Part shown: one piece after another, positions 1 to 12,000 of the stretch | Layout: each line of letters begins with the position of its first letter | How positions within the stretch are numbered: position 1 is the first letter of the stretch | Assembly: GCA_000149265.1 (NCBI GenBank) | Contig: CH002896.1 | Span: forward strand, 685,517 to 749,516 | Reading direction: 5' to 3' | Origin: Ciona savignyi | Taxonomy: Eukaryota; Chordata; Ascidiacea; Phlebobranchia; Cionidae | DNA: 64,000 bases | Program-made: the position numbers and the translations under genes | The notes under the pieces: generated by a model | What the model saw: only the letters and a program-made list of their open reading frames with translations | Told to the model about the DNA's origin: nothing | The model's database searches: none

Positions 1-648
1 TTAGCTCAATAATGTTTATGCAATATTAGCCTTTTACGTGTTTTTCTTTGACTTTTGTCATGTTGAAATGTTAAAATTTGTTACCTTTGGTGTCAGTATT
101 TTCTATTGTATATTTGGTATTGCATCCTCAACTAATTTTCAGTGCTTTTTGTTAATGAACTTGCATTTATTTATCAGCAAAAAATGTTTATATACTGCAT
201 TAAAAAATCCTTTCTACACATAAATTAGACATACAATTAAATCATTCACATAGGGTTACAAAAATACAATAAACATGATAACTTACATTGCCCCCCCCCC
301 CTTAATCTATTAGAATTTATCTATTTTCTCTGAGATCTGTTTTGTTGTGCATCACAACGTTTACACCAATTGATGCAATTTATTTTTGGTAGTTTTTTGT
401 ATGTAAAGTAGAAAATCGTTGTTTTTGTGGGAAATACAGGTCAAATATTACAACTATTTTGATACCATTTTTTAAAGCTAAATTATATTTGCATGTCATA
501 GTCTAATTTAATCATGTTGCATTCTGACAATTTTCGATAATACCTGTATAAAAATTGACCTATAAAATATAGTAACCATCAAGGTCACATTCTAATTCAA
601 TATAAAATCTATTTAAAGAACTATTAAAGAATGTATTAAAGAACTTGC
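1..648. other. Left-edge non-coding stretch (OvoA intron)
   Basis: AT-rich sequence with a run of about 11 C at 291-301 and no convincing exon on either strand. It lies downstream of the last visible OvoA exon on the minus strand, so it is most likely an OvoA intron. The remaining OvoA exons (end of the sulfatase-like domain and the methyltransferase domain) should lie to the left of the window. Confidence 0.5.
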
Positions 649-3600
649 CAAGATAAAATTGTGTTTTCCGTCAAACTGGGTGATAGAATAATCGTGGTAG
701 AATCGATTGACTTTGAACCCAGGAAAGCCATTGAAATGATCCTCCACCCAATCCCACACATTACCCAGCACATCACAGAATCCATCACGTGTAGGAGGGT
801 ACATGTTCACTGGCTGTGAAGTAAATACCACAATTTTTTACAAGTTGTAACATTGTTAGGAGTACATAATATGGTATTGGTTTAAAAAATAAAATGAATA
901 TATTTTTTTCTTTCATGGGATTAAAAACGTAGAGGGTAGAGTTAGGTATAGCTGACTGACATGCATATAGGTAGAATATGATATTTATATTTCATTTCTG
1001 CAAAGGGGGAAGTAGATTCGGAGAGTCATAACAAGGCAATTGCCATGATTATCTGATGACCAGCTGAATTACTGAACCTAAGGCAATTTGTTGTTTATTA
1101 ATATACAATCAAGACAGTTCTACAGTTTTATTTTGCGTCATTTAAGCATTGGGGTTAGGTGATGTAGGCTAAATAATATGCACAAAGACATAAATGACCA
1201 GTCTGTATCTAGTTTGATTGAATATTTATTTAACTGGCAGCCTATGCTCTTTACATTATTTATATGTTCATAATCTTATCATCATCACATATCTACGGTA
1301 CTATATAATTTATCACATTAAATTTCATTCATTGTTAAACCGTCTTTCAGTATCTCTTCACACACAATTATGGTGCTATGCCCCTCTCATCTTATTCATT
1401 GTAAAACTGCCATTCATCATTTCAAAACCTACAAAAGCTGTTTGCAAACCAGTAAAAAATGTTTGCTCTTTGCGAACCGTCAAATGACATTTCAAATATC
1501 GTTTGCAGACCTTTGAAGTTTTATTAACACATTTAAACAGACTTCACCTTCCAGGTGTAAGAATTAATAAACTACTTCTAATTTTGAAGTGACAAAACTT
1601 ACTGTGCTTGAGCCGTAGGCCATATTGATGTTGTAATTCTTTGTCACATTTTCGTTAAATATTGGCTCTGTGGTAATGTCTTTGTTGGAATATATCGGAA
1701 GATCTCTAATTATGGTCTGCTCGGCTTGTGAGAGAAGCCGGTAGCCCTTCCCTTTCCATCGGCAGAAGGCTTGCGCTTCATGGAAATTTACTACCACTGG
1801 CCAGTCCATTGGCAGCGGCACGATGTCAAACATAAGACGAAGTCTGTAAAATGAAACCAGAAGATTTAAATAAAAATAATTAAAAATGTATTGGAATCTA
1901 TTGATTGTTTACAAGCAGACCATAAAAATAGAGTACAATACCTAAAATAATGTGGTATGCTGCTAAAGGTGGGCGTATGAACTGTTTATATGAATTTAAC
2001 ATTTATAAAACACTTCACATCCTATCATACGAGTTGCCAAATTTTGCATTTCAATCATAATAAAAGTAAAACAGTTATACTATATTAACCTGAATTTTTT
2101 AGTACCAACTTAAAATACATACTAACCTGTATGTTACAACATTGGAATTTTGTTCCAAGTTATACCCATTCTCCACGACTTTTTCTTACAATGGGTATAT
2201 GTGGCCAGTTGGCCGCCACAGTTTGACTTGCAACCCTCATGACAAAACCCAAAATTGCCGGGTGCCTGCATATACCATNNNNNNNNNNNNNNNNNNNNNN
2301 NNNNNNNNNNNNNNNNNNNNNNNNNNNNNNNNNNNNNNNNNNNNNNNNNNNNNNNNNNNNNNNNNNNNNNNNNNNNNNATCTACAGTTGACGTTGACAGA
2401 ACATGGTATTATGAAGTAAAGTTATTAAATATTAAAAGGTTGTGAGCGTGTTTTCACTTGCTAATCCTGGATCAGATCTGCAATGTCTTTTTGGTAGTAC
2501 AGTAAAAAAGTAAAAGGTAGATCAGTCTAAAAGAATGCGGAGATCAGATAAATCAACATTACTTTGCTTCTCGGTAAGTGCGCCATTCCCAACCTTCGTT
2601 TGACCAATACTCCTTATTAGCATAGCCCTCTTCTTGCACGAATTCCAACATCTCACGGTTCGTCACCTTGTACTTGGAAGCCTCGAATGCAGGAACACTA
2701 AAACAACAAACTATACATGAGAATATGCAGGCAATGTGTTAGACCAAGAAAAATTATGGAAGCGAAACCTGGTAAACTGCTTCAAAACAACCAAGGGCTT
2801 AGGATATATAAGGATAAATAGGACATTTATGTTTTATCCCTGTAAATGAAAATTTGCAAGGGGTGTAAACACACAGGCAATCTTTAGATTACCTCTTCTC
2901 CACCAGCGGGTTCCAGGAGCTATGGTAGTGTGTTGTATATTATTGAGACGTTCTTTTAGTTTTAGGACAAACCATTCTTCTTTTTTTGTGCCCAGGCAAA
3001 ATCAGCTAAGTAACTTCCCCAATGACACAACTAACCAGATAGCGGCCATTTTTGATCCTACAGCTTTTCGGATGAAAGGCAACACATTAATTCACCAATC
3101 AAACAATAAACAGAAATCAAAACAATAACAGAAATCAAACTTTAAAATTTTTAATATAAAGCAATGTACAGCTAAGGTATGAGCAATGTACATAAACTTC
3201 CAGGGCTACAGTATTTGGATTAATATAAAATTTAGAAAAGTATTACCAAAACTCCTGTCTTCCATATTCATTATCCCAGCCGTAAACTGCACAGTCCTCA
3301 CTTTTACCCAAAACAACTGTTTGTGACTTTTGTCTAATCATTGGGTTGTTGTCAATTGGTTTACCTGGTGTAAATGTAAGTAAAATGACGTTTTTAATCA
3401 TGCATGCTTTATTTTAATGGAATAGAATTCCTATAGAAAGAAAGTTACTTTGTATCCTTTTTTAGGTATAGACATGATGGTATTGTAAGTGTAGTACCAA
3501 TAAACACAATGGGATACACTGGCACATGGTGATATTAGTAATAGTAACTTTGTACGGATACCTTAGTAGTAGCATATATCAAACCATCTTCTGGATAAGT

Positions 3601-6600
3601 TGGGACAGGATGTGGCACTTAATGCTCAATTTTTAAACCAAATTGTATTATAAGTTATATATCGATGTGTTATGAGCACTGTATCCTATTTTAAAAATAC
3701 CTTTAATATAGGCAATTAACAAATATGATTTACACAACCTACCCCATGTCAATGGTCCATACTTCCACCCCGATGGCTTTGTGACCATATGTATTGGTAG
3801 TTGACGAATAAGAACAGCCGACGTCTCGAAGTGTATACGCTCGTGCTCAATGGCAAGCCAAATAGCCCATAAAGGACTCTTTTCTGTCACTGGGAAAATA
3901 AGCTCTGTGTTTTCAATCACCGAGCATACAATCTTCCGAACCTAAAAAAGGGAAATCTTAAACAACAAAAAACATCTTCTACCTGTATTAGGTGGTTTAT
4001 TTTTACATTGTTGCTTTGTTGGATTTTTTCTTTTATATAGATGTACTACAAAGTGTCAGAACCTCAACACTGATAACAGCCAATCAAGGTTTTTTCAATC
4101 ACCTACTACTTACTAGGCTTCTTTAGGCAATTGGATGGGTGTGTTATTTTATGTGGGGTAACCCACATTACAGGATTTATACATGACAAAGATAAAAAAA
4201 ATGAGACACATATCATAGTAATCAGATAACTAGTGCCTATGGTAAATCTTGCTGGTGCGGTAAATACTTATAAAAAGTGCTACAATTTCAGTTTATACTA
4301 CATGTTGTCTAGTTTCATCCAACAATTTACCTTTTTTCTGTACTCAATGATTTCGGATATAGAAGGCCACTGATATGCACCACCCATGCGGAAATTCTCG
4401 GTGTCATCCCAAGACATTTCATCTACACCAGTCTCAAACATCGCCTCAAAATCTTCATTCACTCTCTCCTATGAATTTCACAATTAAATCACTGGTAAAA
4501 AAATCCATAATTAAAACAATAAATCAAATGGGAGGAATGGTATATAATGCTAATGTTTATCAAGGATATGAGAATTAATTGCATTTTAACATGGCCACAA
4601 TTTGTTGCCAGATTTAATACAATATAAATTTCTGAGCGATAGAACACTTCCTGTTTCTTTATTTTTTATCAAAGTCGAGTTGCCGAAGCTTTTGTGGTGT
4701 GTTGTATAAGAGCCTAGCACCACAAACATTAGAGAGAGTTGGCCTTTAGAAGAAAGGTTGTTAATTGAAACTAACTGCTGGCATATTCGCTTGTGTGCTT
4801 GCTCAAGGCACTTCATGGACATTGCCTTAAAGCACTAAGTTAATGGATAGAACTTAAATAATAGAAGCGTTTTAATCAAAAGCAATAAACTGCGATAACT
4901 TCAATAATCCAGGGGTGAAGATATTGTAATCTGATGATTACCTGTTTGATAACACAACTTAAAAATTTCAAATCCGATAGGGTAACATATACATATCCTT
5001 GAAGGATGTTGGTACTAGTGCTGAAAAAAAGTGCTATCTAAATAAACTTATGAAAATTAAAATCATATCACCGTTATCAAGCCAGCCAAAGTCAGCTTAT
5101 GGATGTAAAGTACCGATGTGTGGCAATAATAAAACACCAACGGCAATCGTAACCGGTCGGGACATTTGTAGAAATATTCTTCATCTAAACGTGAAAATTA
5201 AATGGTTAGCTGTACAGTTATTAAATTAGAATTTCAGTCAGATTAATATGTCACTTGAGATCCTTTGAGCGTTTTATTCAATCTGTAAAAAAATGCTTTC
5301 ACTTTTTATTGTCGATTTTAACAGGTAAGCAGAAAATCTTGTTGGTGCTGATAATCTTTGTAAATTGAATCAGACAGGATAGAATATTCATGTTTATCCC
5401 GTGAATGGAAAAACCAAGGAGGTGAACGCACGGGCAATTTTTAGATCTTCCCGCGCCCACCGCTGGTTATCGGAGCTATTGCAGTCTCGTCCGGCCGGCT
5501 GGTCTAGCGGTTAAGTGCGTCGCCTTTTAATCGAAAGGTTACAAACCCAGCGGATTAATGGGTTCCACCAAATTGAAGGAACGTCTCTTATCATATACAA
5601 CACACTGCAATAGCTCCAGTAACCCGACGATGGGCGCGAGGTGATCTGACGATTGCCCGTGTGATAACCGCCTTGGTTTTCCCATTCACGGGGATAAATA
5701 TCCTATCCTATCCATTCTGACAAAGTATAATTTACACGTTCCTTTGGACCGGAAGTTATCGCACTGAAAGTGTTGGCTTATTTTATTGCATTAATGTTAC
5801 CGGCTGGTTTGCGTGTTTGATGCTAATAAAAGTACAAATACAACAATGAAAATCTTATAAATTACAGTAGAAACGCGCGTGTCGTTTTGCTTGCGTGATT
5901 GGTTAAACAGATCACATGACTGGTACGTGGTACGTCATAATTGTGACTTCAGCATCTAAAACACTATAGCGCTAATAACGTTTGCGTATAACTTGAATAT
6001 ATATATTAATATATATATATTTATATATTTAATAGCGTGAGCGCTATACAGTAAGTTTAATATATTTTCTAGCATTTTCAACTTTAACCTCGAACGTCGA
6101 CCGCCATTTGATACTGGGTAGCTTCTTTTTTCCTTTTTTTACTGTCACTAACTTACCACGTCTGTTTGTTTTTTTCTTTGCGAAATAATAGTGTATTACG
6201 CGTCATAATAGGACGCGTAATAATAGTGTATTTTTCATCGTGTAAATTGTAGGCTATTATTTTAAATAATTGCGTTTTTCCATACGTGATGTAATACAAT
6301 TTTTTTAACTTTAACATTTTTAAAAAAAGAATGTCTTTAAAATCAGGAGATCAAAAATGTCTTTAAAATCAGGAGATATCGGCGATAACGCCAAAATGTT
6401 GAAAATGAACCTATTAAATGCCACTATCAACATGCCAATCAGGATTACTGAAAGGTTAACTTGATTGGATAACCCGTTCTACCAAATGACCTCGCTACCG
6501 GACATGCCTGCTTTCACTTGCGTGACGAAGGAAAAAAATAAAGAAAACATGTTGTAAATCGAAAAGTATTCTCTTCGATTTATTCTCTTCGGATTGGAAG

Positions 6601-7171
6601 GGAACTCATAATTATCAGCCTTAAGTAAATAGTTTCATTTGGCTTAACCGTACACTATTTTTATTCGCCAAGTTTAAATACAAACAATTTTAAAAATTTA
6701 TTAACTGTAAACAATTCTAAAACTTTATTAACGATTTGATTTTGTGTGCCGTTTTTAATTTCTAAGCTTGGTTAACTTCAATTCCTTTGATTTCCGATAT
6801 ACGCATTTTTGCACCACTGACGTTTCATACAATTTATCTGGCGACGACATGTCTCAGCCTTACTACCTCCCAAAGTAAAAACATTTCTCTCTTTTATATC
6901 CCGCGAAAAGCGGATACGCAACATTAACTATATAACGGTGGCGCAATAGTTGGTCGATTCATAGTAACAGCGCATAACATGTGACCTATATTTTACGACT
7001 TGGCCGTATACTCAAATAGCTTGAAAAAAACACATGTTTTGTTAGAAAAAAAAAATTCTTACCTTTAAGTGAAGAAAATAACCACTCATCTAAATCAAAC
7101 GTGTTTTCAAAGTATTCAAGCAGTTGTCTGTGTAAAATATCAGTAATAACAATACGTTTCAGTATTATATT
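649..7171 (-). CDS. OvoA: OvoA, 5-histidylcysteine sulfoxide synthase (partial, 9 exons visible)
   Basis: OvoA is a non-haem iron enzyme that joins cysteine to histidine with oxygen; its C-terminal methyltransferase finishes ovothiol A. Exons seen (high to low): 7063-7171, 5072-5184, 4331-4468, 3743-3941, 3247-3364, 2563-2697, 2127-2265, 1603-1843, 649-813. All junction phases agree. The N-terminal DinB-like part shows DEEYFYK..RLPLVFYYCHTSVLYIHKL, then FETGVDEMSWDD. Exon 3743-3941 has the iron motif HERIHFE (HxxxHxE). The sulfatase-like part shows KYKVTNREMLEFV, PMDWPVVVNFHEAQAFCRWKG and LGNVWDWVEDHFNGFPGFKV. The usual GHT is CHT here. Exon 2127-2265 has frameshifts (see findings). The last visible donor is GC rather than GT (648-647). 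The start exon was not found, and the methyltransferase lies beyond the left edge. Family call is firm from several conserved blocks. Confidence 0.9.
2127..2265 (-). other. OvoA: OvoA exon with three apparent single-base indels beside a gap
   Basis: Splice signals are good (acceptor ending at 2266, donor at 2126-2125) and the phases fit the exons on both sides, but the exon is 139 nt and cannot be read in one frame. Read from its start it gives HPA, then FWV in a second frame, then CHEGCKSNCGGQLATYTHCK in a third, then VENGYNLEQNSNVVTYR. Each switch falls at a short homopolymer (A/T runs). The pieces together match the conserved OvoA stretch with paired cysteines. The exon starts 14 bases from the N gap, so low-quality contig-end sequence is the likely cause. 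Confidence 0.75.
2279..2378. other. Assembly gap, 100 N
   Basis: A run of exactly 100 N marks a scaffold gap of unknown size inside an OvoA intron, directly next to the exon that carries the indels. Confidence 0.99.
2803..3075 (-). repeat. tRNA-derived SINE copy, diverged
   Basis: Minus-strand copy of the dominant SINE of this window. It starts (on +) with the tail complement AAGGATAAATAGGACA, then the block for GGGATAAAC, the GGCAATC block, and AGCTATGGTAGTGTGTTGTA. It sits in an OvoA intron. The tRNA-like end is worn away. Confidence 0.7.
5376..5487 (-). repeat. SINE 3' fragment, head-to-head partner
   Basis: Minus-strand 3' half of the common SINE (tail complement GACAGGATAGAATATTCATG through AGCTATTGCAGTCTCG). 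It directly abuts a plus-strand copy that begins at 5489, so the two shared 3' halves form an inverted repeat. Confidence 0.75.
5489..5714 (+). repeat. SINE copy with internal deletion
   Basis: Plus-strand copy with a tRNA-like 5' end (GGCTGGTCTAGCGGTTAAGT), then GATTAATGGGTTC, CAACACACTGCAATAGCTCC, GGTTTTCCCATTCACGGGGA and the tail TATCCTATCCTATCC. Compared with other copies, the segment from box B (GGTTCGAAACTGG) to GGACATTGCC is missing. Lies in the OvoA intron between exons 1 and 2 of the visible set. Confidence 0.85.
5990..6045. repeat. TA-rich microsatellite
   Basis: A run of alternating A and T (ATATATATTAATATATATAT and further) in the OvoA intron. Confidence 0.8.
6330..6376 (+). repeat. 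Short tandem duplication
   Basis: The phrase AATGTCTTTAAAATCAGGAGAT occurs twice in a row with a few bases between the copies. Confidence 0.8.
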
Positions 7172-9054
7172 CTGTTTTCTTTGGCCGGGTTAAACACTCA
7201 CGCTCGCGACCCGGCGCACTTTTTTTTTAAACTGGCACGCTAGTATTTATGTCGCCTGGCCTTACAGACATAATAAAAATATAAAACTGACAACATTTTC
7301 ATTAGATTAATTTAGAACAAACAATAACAAAATAGTTGCCGATGCTCCATACCCACCATTAACCGTTTTTTAGTAAATTACCAGAAGCGCAATTATCCCA
7401 CTTAAACCAGGGACCAGTCTGCTTTTAACGCTAATTCAGTTAAAACTTTTAGAGGTGTTAAATAAAATTTATTTTATATGCAGTGGTAAATTTATAAATC
7501 AAATGGAATTCCGTACATATCTAAAATTACAAAGAGAACGGCATTTTTGGGCAGATATTCAATACTGACAGAAGACGTAAAAGTAGAATTCAGTCAAATC
7601 AAGGACCACTAGTTGAACATATCTAGCTTAGACCAATAGTAATTTGCCGCACTTTATTTATTGAAATCACAATGCTTACTCTTTGGTGCATCCATGCAAA
7701 CTGCATGGTCGCTTGGATTCGATGGGCGTAGTTCCCGTCTGCACGTTTGGTCGGGGCATGATTAGATTAATCAATAAACCGATATCTTTCTGTAATGCCA
7801 CGGTGTTTAGTTAAATGCAGTAGTCACTTAGATAACCATTGCACTGACTTTAGGCACTAAAATAATGTTGGCTGAATAAACGAAATATTCATAGGCGACT
7901 TACAATGGAAAAGTACAAGGAAAACTCGCTATCAACGATTCTACGCCTTGTTTACCTTTTTACAGACTAACTAACCTATATTCCATATTTACCTGACATT
8001 TGACTAATTGTCCTGCCAGAGATAAGCGGCTTGTAAGTACTTGGGAGTTAAATCGCAAACGTGGGAGCAATTCAAGTCACTGCGTACCCTCTCTACTGCT
8101 AGTTGAGTCTGATTTACGCGGCATTAACCACATCCTCGTCAGCACCAGCAAATATCGCCGTACTATTGAACAGCAGCCCTGTCTCCGATCAGGCCACTAC
8201 AGAGCAAACAACGATCAAAAGCCCTAAGCTTACGTAACCTCACAATAGAGGTGCCTCGAGCTTTCAAGCAAAAATGGTAAGCTCCCTTTCTCTCTCACAA
8301 CAACGCGAGCGACACATGACAAAGGTATACGCCCCAACGCTTCCCACAATTGTTTAAATGTCCACGCATAATGACTAAGGAAAATTGATTCGCACAATGA
8401 CTTGCAAAAGTGTAAACCATCTATACCGGGTTGTCTTTACATTATGGCATTGTCCTAGCTCTAAACCTTTGTACATTTTTGTATTGCACAAGTGAAACAC
8501 AAAAACAACTTATTCGTCGTATAAATTGACATAATATTGATACGTCGGAAATGTTTTAAACTGGTATGCTTTGCCCGCTTAACATTTTGGCATCAAAATA
8601 TGGTATTGTAGGATAGTGTAGTAAGATAGTTATATCTAAAACCATAAGCCACTTTTGTCATTGAGACGTTGCAAAAGGTAATTCAATTCCATTATAAATC
8701 GATAAGGCAATTTTCAATTTTTACAGCTTTTACGGTATGGAAGTACCATTATCTATAAACCAGCGGTTCTATATTGAGATAAACATTGAAAAAAGTTAAA
8801 CAAGAACTCATTTTAAGTTCTTGCTCCAAACGAATAAACACGAGCAAGCCGCTGTAAGAATTTTGCGGCCACGCTTTTAATTATTGAAACTGTTACTTGT
8901 GTGGTAAATCTAGTACGCGTTAGAGCCGCGCTGGTTTTCAGAAGTGCTTTGAAACGCAAGGGAAAGCTTAGTCTTGTAAAAATAGGACACAATTAACCAG
9001 CTTTTATATTTACTCTTACTTTTACAGACAAGTTTTTAGAAAAAAAAGTACAAA
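7172..9054. promoter_or_regulatory. Intergenic region between OvoA and ZAR1-like (head to head)
   Basis: No exon could be supported here. The OvoA first exon and both promoters should lie within it, because OvoA is read leftwards and ZAR1-like rightwards. Near the right end, TTACTTTTACAG (AG at 9026-9027) is a good 3' splice acceptor 27 bases before the ZAR1-like start codon. Promoter elements themselves are not recognisable by eye. Confidence 0.4.
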
Positions 9055-12000
9055 ATGAATACAAAATCAATGCTAAGACTTGCTACAAAGAAGCCGAAAG
9101 GTGAGTTGAAGAACAAGTTTGAAATCAAAAATTTTAAATCGGGTGTCTTATGCAGATGAACAAAACGCCAGAATGAATTTAAAAGAAGGGCCAGTAGAAG
9201 CGCTGGGAAGTCCATTGCGTAATAACGCAATGTGGCAGGTTTGTGTTGCTGTTTATCTGTTGCATCTTGTATTTTGCAAGCTTATACCTATGGCCCCAAA
9301 AAATTTGTACCGCGATCCATTACATAAGCCATAGATAAGTCCCCATTTACGTTCGTGTACCAAAGCACTTAGCAACCTTTTACTTTAAAATTGTGGTTTC
9401 ATGTGTTAAACAAAAACTGTAGTTCGGTGTATTAGGCACAAGGTAAATGCTTTGTCGAGAATTCTTTAATGGGCACTACTTTAATATAGTGATCATCCAT
9501 GTGATAACTTTATGCCTTTTTTTTCCATTCACGGGAATAAAACCTGTATAGATATTCTATAATTGCACGAACGAGACGCTGTATACCAATAAAACAGGGT
9601 GGGATAGTTCGGTATTGCCATTTTTACATTATTAGCACGCGTGCAAAATACCTAGATATTCCAAACCACCATAAATTAAATAAAAAGCTTAACACGAAAA
9701 GAGTTGCGTGATTTCCATATCCACCTGAACTATTTTCCAGTAAATCCCAAAATGCCGAACATAAACGCAGAAAAGAAATGCTTCGAGATAAAACTGTAAA
9801 AGATACATGATATTAGGAATTCGATGCATAGTGATTAGTGATATATTTAGGGTAAATTAACCAGAGAAAGTAAAAAGGTCGCTCGATTTTTGACATTTTC
9901 AGTGCCGATAATGTTTCTAAACGTAATTTTCGTCACTGATTTGATCAATGTAAAATTAAGTAAAAAACACTTTGCCACGGGGAATCTTACATAGGCCTAA
10001 TACCAAATTTTAACAGTTTAAGGAAAATGTCGAAAAACTGTCCCAGATGTGCAAGAATAAGAAATTTAGTAGCATGAGGGGAACATTCTACTTTAAAATC
10101 TACAGTAAAAATTAGAGCTGATCGACTTTAGTTTGAGCGGAAGTCGTCCAATCTTGATAAAACCTTAAAAAAATTTGTCTCTGGTCAGTTGTCTTTGTAA
10201 TCGGTTCGTCTGAATTCCTTTTTCACGTTTCTTAGGCCTACATAATAGGTCGCCCAAAATCCTCGCAAACTGAAATTGCTGTACGATATCAACTGAACCT
10301 TACGATAACGAGCGCTTGATTGCACAATGAATGATTACACAATCGGATCGTAACTTTCAAGAATGTCAGCTAGGAAGTGCGCTAAGCGCCTTGCCGCGAT
10401 TCTTCTGCAATAGTTTAGGGGAATTCCCCATAATCTTCCCATAACGAAATGTCAGATCTGCAGTGTTTTTTATCCACTTTTGGACGAAAAAGTGTTGTTT
10501 TTTGGTCGCATTGAATCTTTCAAGAATAATAGAAAATGCGGTTGAATAATTGTGTGCATGGATTTTAATTATTGGTTGGACTGCAAAAAACTATATATTT
10601 TGGGAATCTTCATTACTTGCTTAGTTCAGGCTTGTGTTAGCGCCTATTGCTTGCACTAAATCTGACTGCAGGTCCCCCAACTAATAGCCCTTAGCCAAAA
10701 CTCTTAATGACTTGCAATCCGGCTCCTTACAAAAAATTTCTTTATTGTTATATTGCAAGCTAAGATAGTACAATGCATAGATACAAGTAAACTGGTTCGT
10801 TATACATGCTTGGAGATAAGGCTCCAAGCAGGCAGTTCTTAGGTCCACATTTCAAAACGCGTTTTTGATAATTAGTAATACAATGAGTTTATACACAAAA
10901 CGTTAGCTTGCCACGTATGACGTAATGTGTGGGAAGGATTATGTAGGAAGCATTGGTTTGGGGATTGTAGCCGGTACTGCCGGTTGACACGCAGAGGAAA
11001 TGAGTGACAAGAGAAACGGCCGTGGGCGCATTAAATGCCCACTGCAACTTTAACATAACTCAATATAATGTGCAAAAAATATGTCATAAGAGCCTCGATT
11101 GTCACTACAATGAAATTACGGTTTTGCAAGGGTACCTACGTGTGGAGAATCAGGTGCTTTAGTGGTCGGTTGGCGAGCTTATACCTTGCACTGAACCTGC
11201 CCTGAGTTCTGCAACTACTTAGACTCCGAATTGACTCCGTCTCGGAAGGTTTCTTTACTGTATCTTATAAACTAATACAGTAAAACAAATACAGTTAAAC
11301 TGATTGACTGGATATGCCCGGAGCCAAGCTCCAAGCAGGCAATTTATTTTGGTCCTTATTCCAAAACGCGAATTTGATAATCTATACAATGAGTTTATAC
11401 ACACAACGCTTTTATGGCACAATGTGTGGGAAAGATCATATAGGAAATGTTGGGAATAATAGCGCGTTGGCACGCAGAGGAAATGATTTACAAGGGTTTT
11501 TGGAACAGGCCCACACAGCTGTGCAGCATACAATAATGGCTTACTTAAACAGTTTAACAAAACTTAATATATTGTACAACAAATATGACACAAGCCGCGA
11601 ATGTCACTACATAGTATAAAGGGTAATTCATATTTTAAAAGTCTTATCTGTTATGTAAATATTTCTTACCATCATATATCGATAGCTAAAATTTAAGTAC
11701 AGTTGAACTCCGCTGACCTGACCACTTATGGGACCGTTTGACCGTCATCAAGCGGTTGCGTTAGCGGGGTGGTCGTGTTAGTGAATTTTGCTTCAAAGCA
11801 AGTTGTCGTCATATGCAGCCAAAACGTTTGCCTTTTTACTAAATTTTAACTAAATTCCAATATTTTTTGCAAAAAGATTTTAAACAACTGTTAGTTCTGA
11901 AATTTATCTTATAAAATTTAGTTCTGTTTACCACAATTTTCTTTGTGTATGCGTACGCGCTGATGTAATCCTATGGTTTTGATCACAAAAGGAATTTAAA

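Noticed and set aside
4586-4822. 78-residue open frame in an OvoA intron
   Set aside because: Contains a weak SINE-like GCTCAAGGCACTTCATGGACA block and no protein family; repeat debris.
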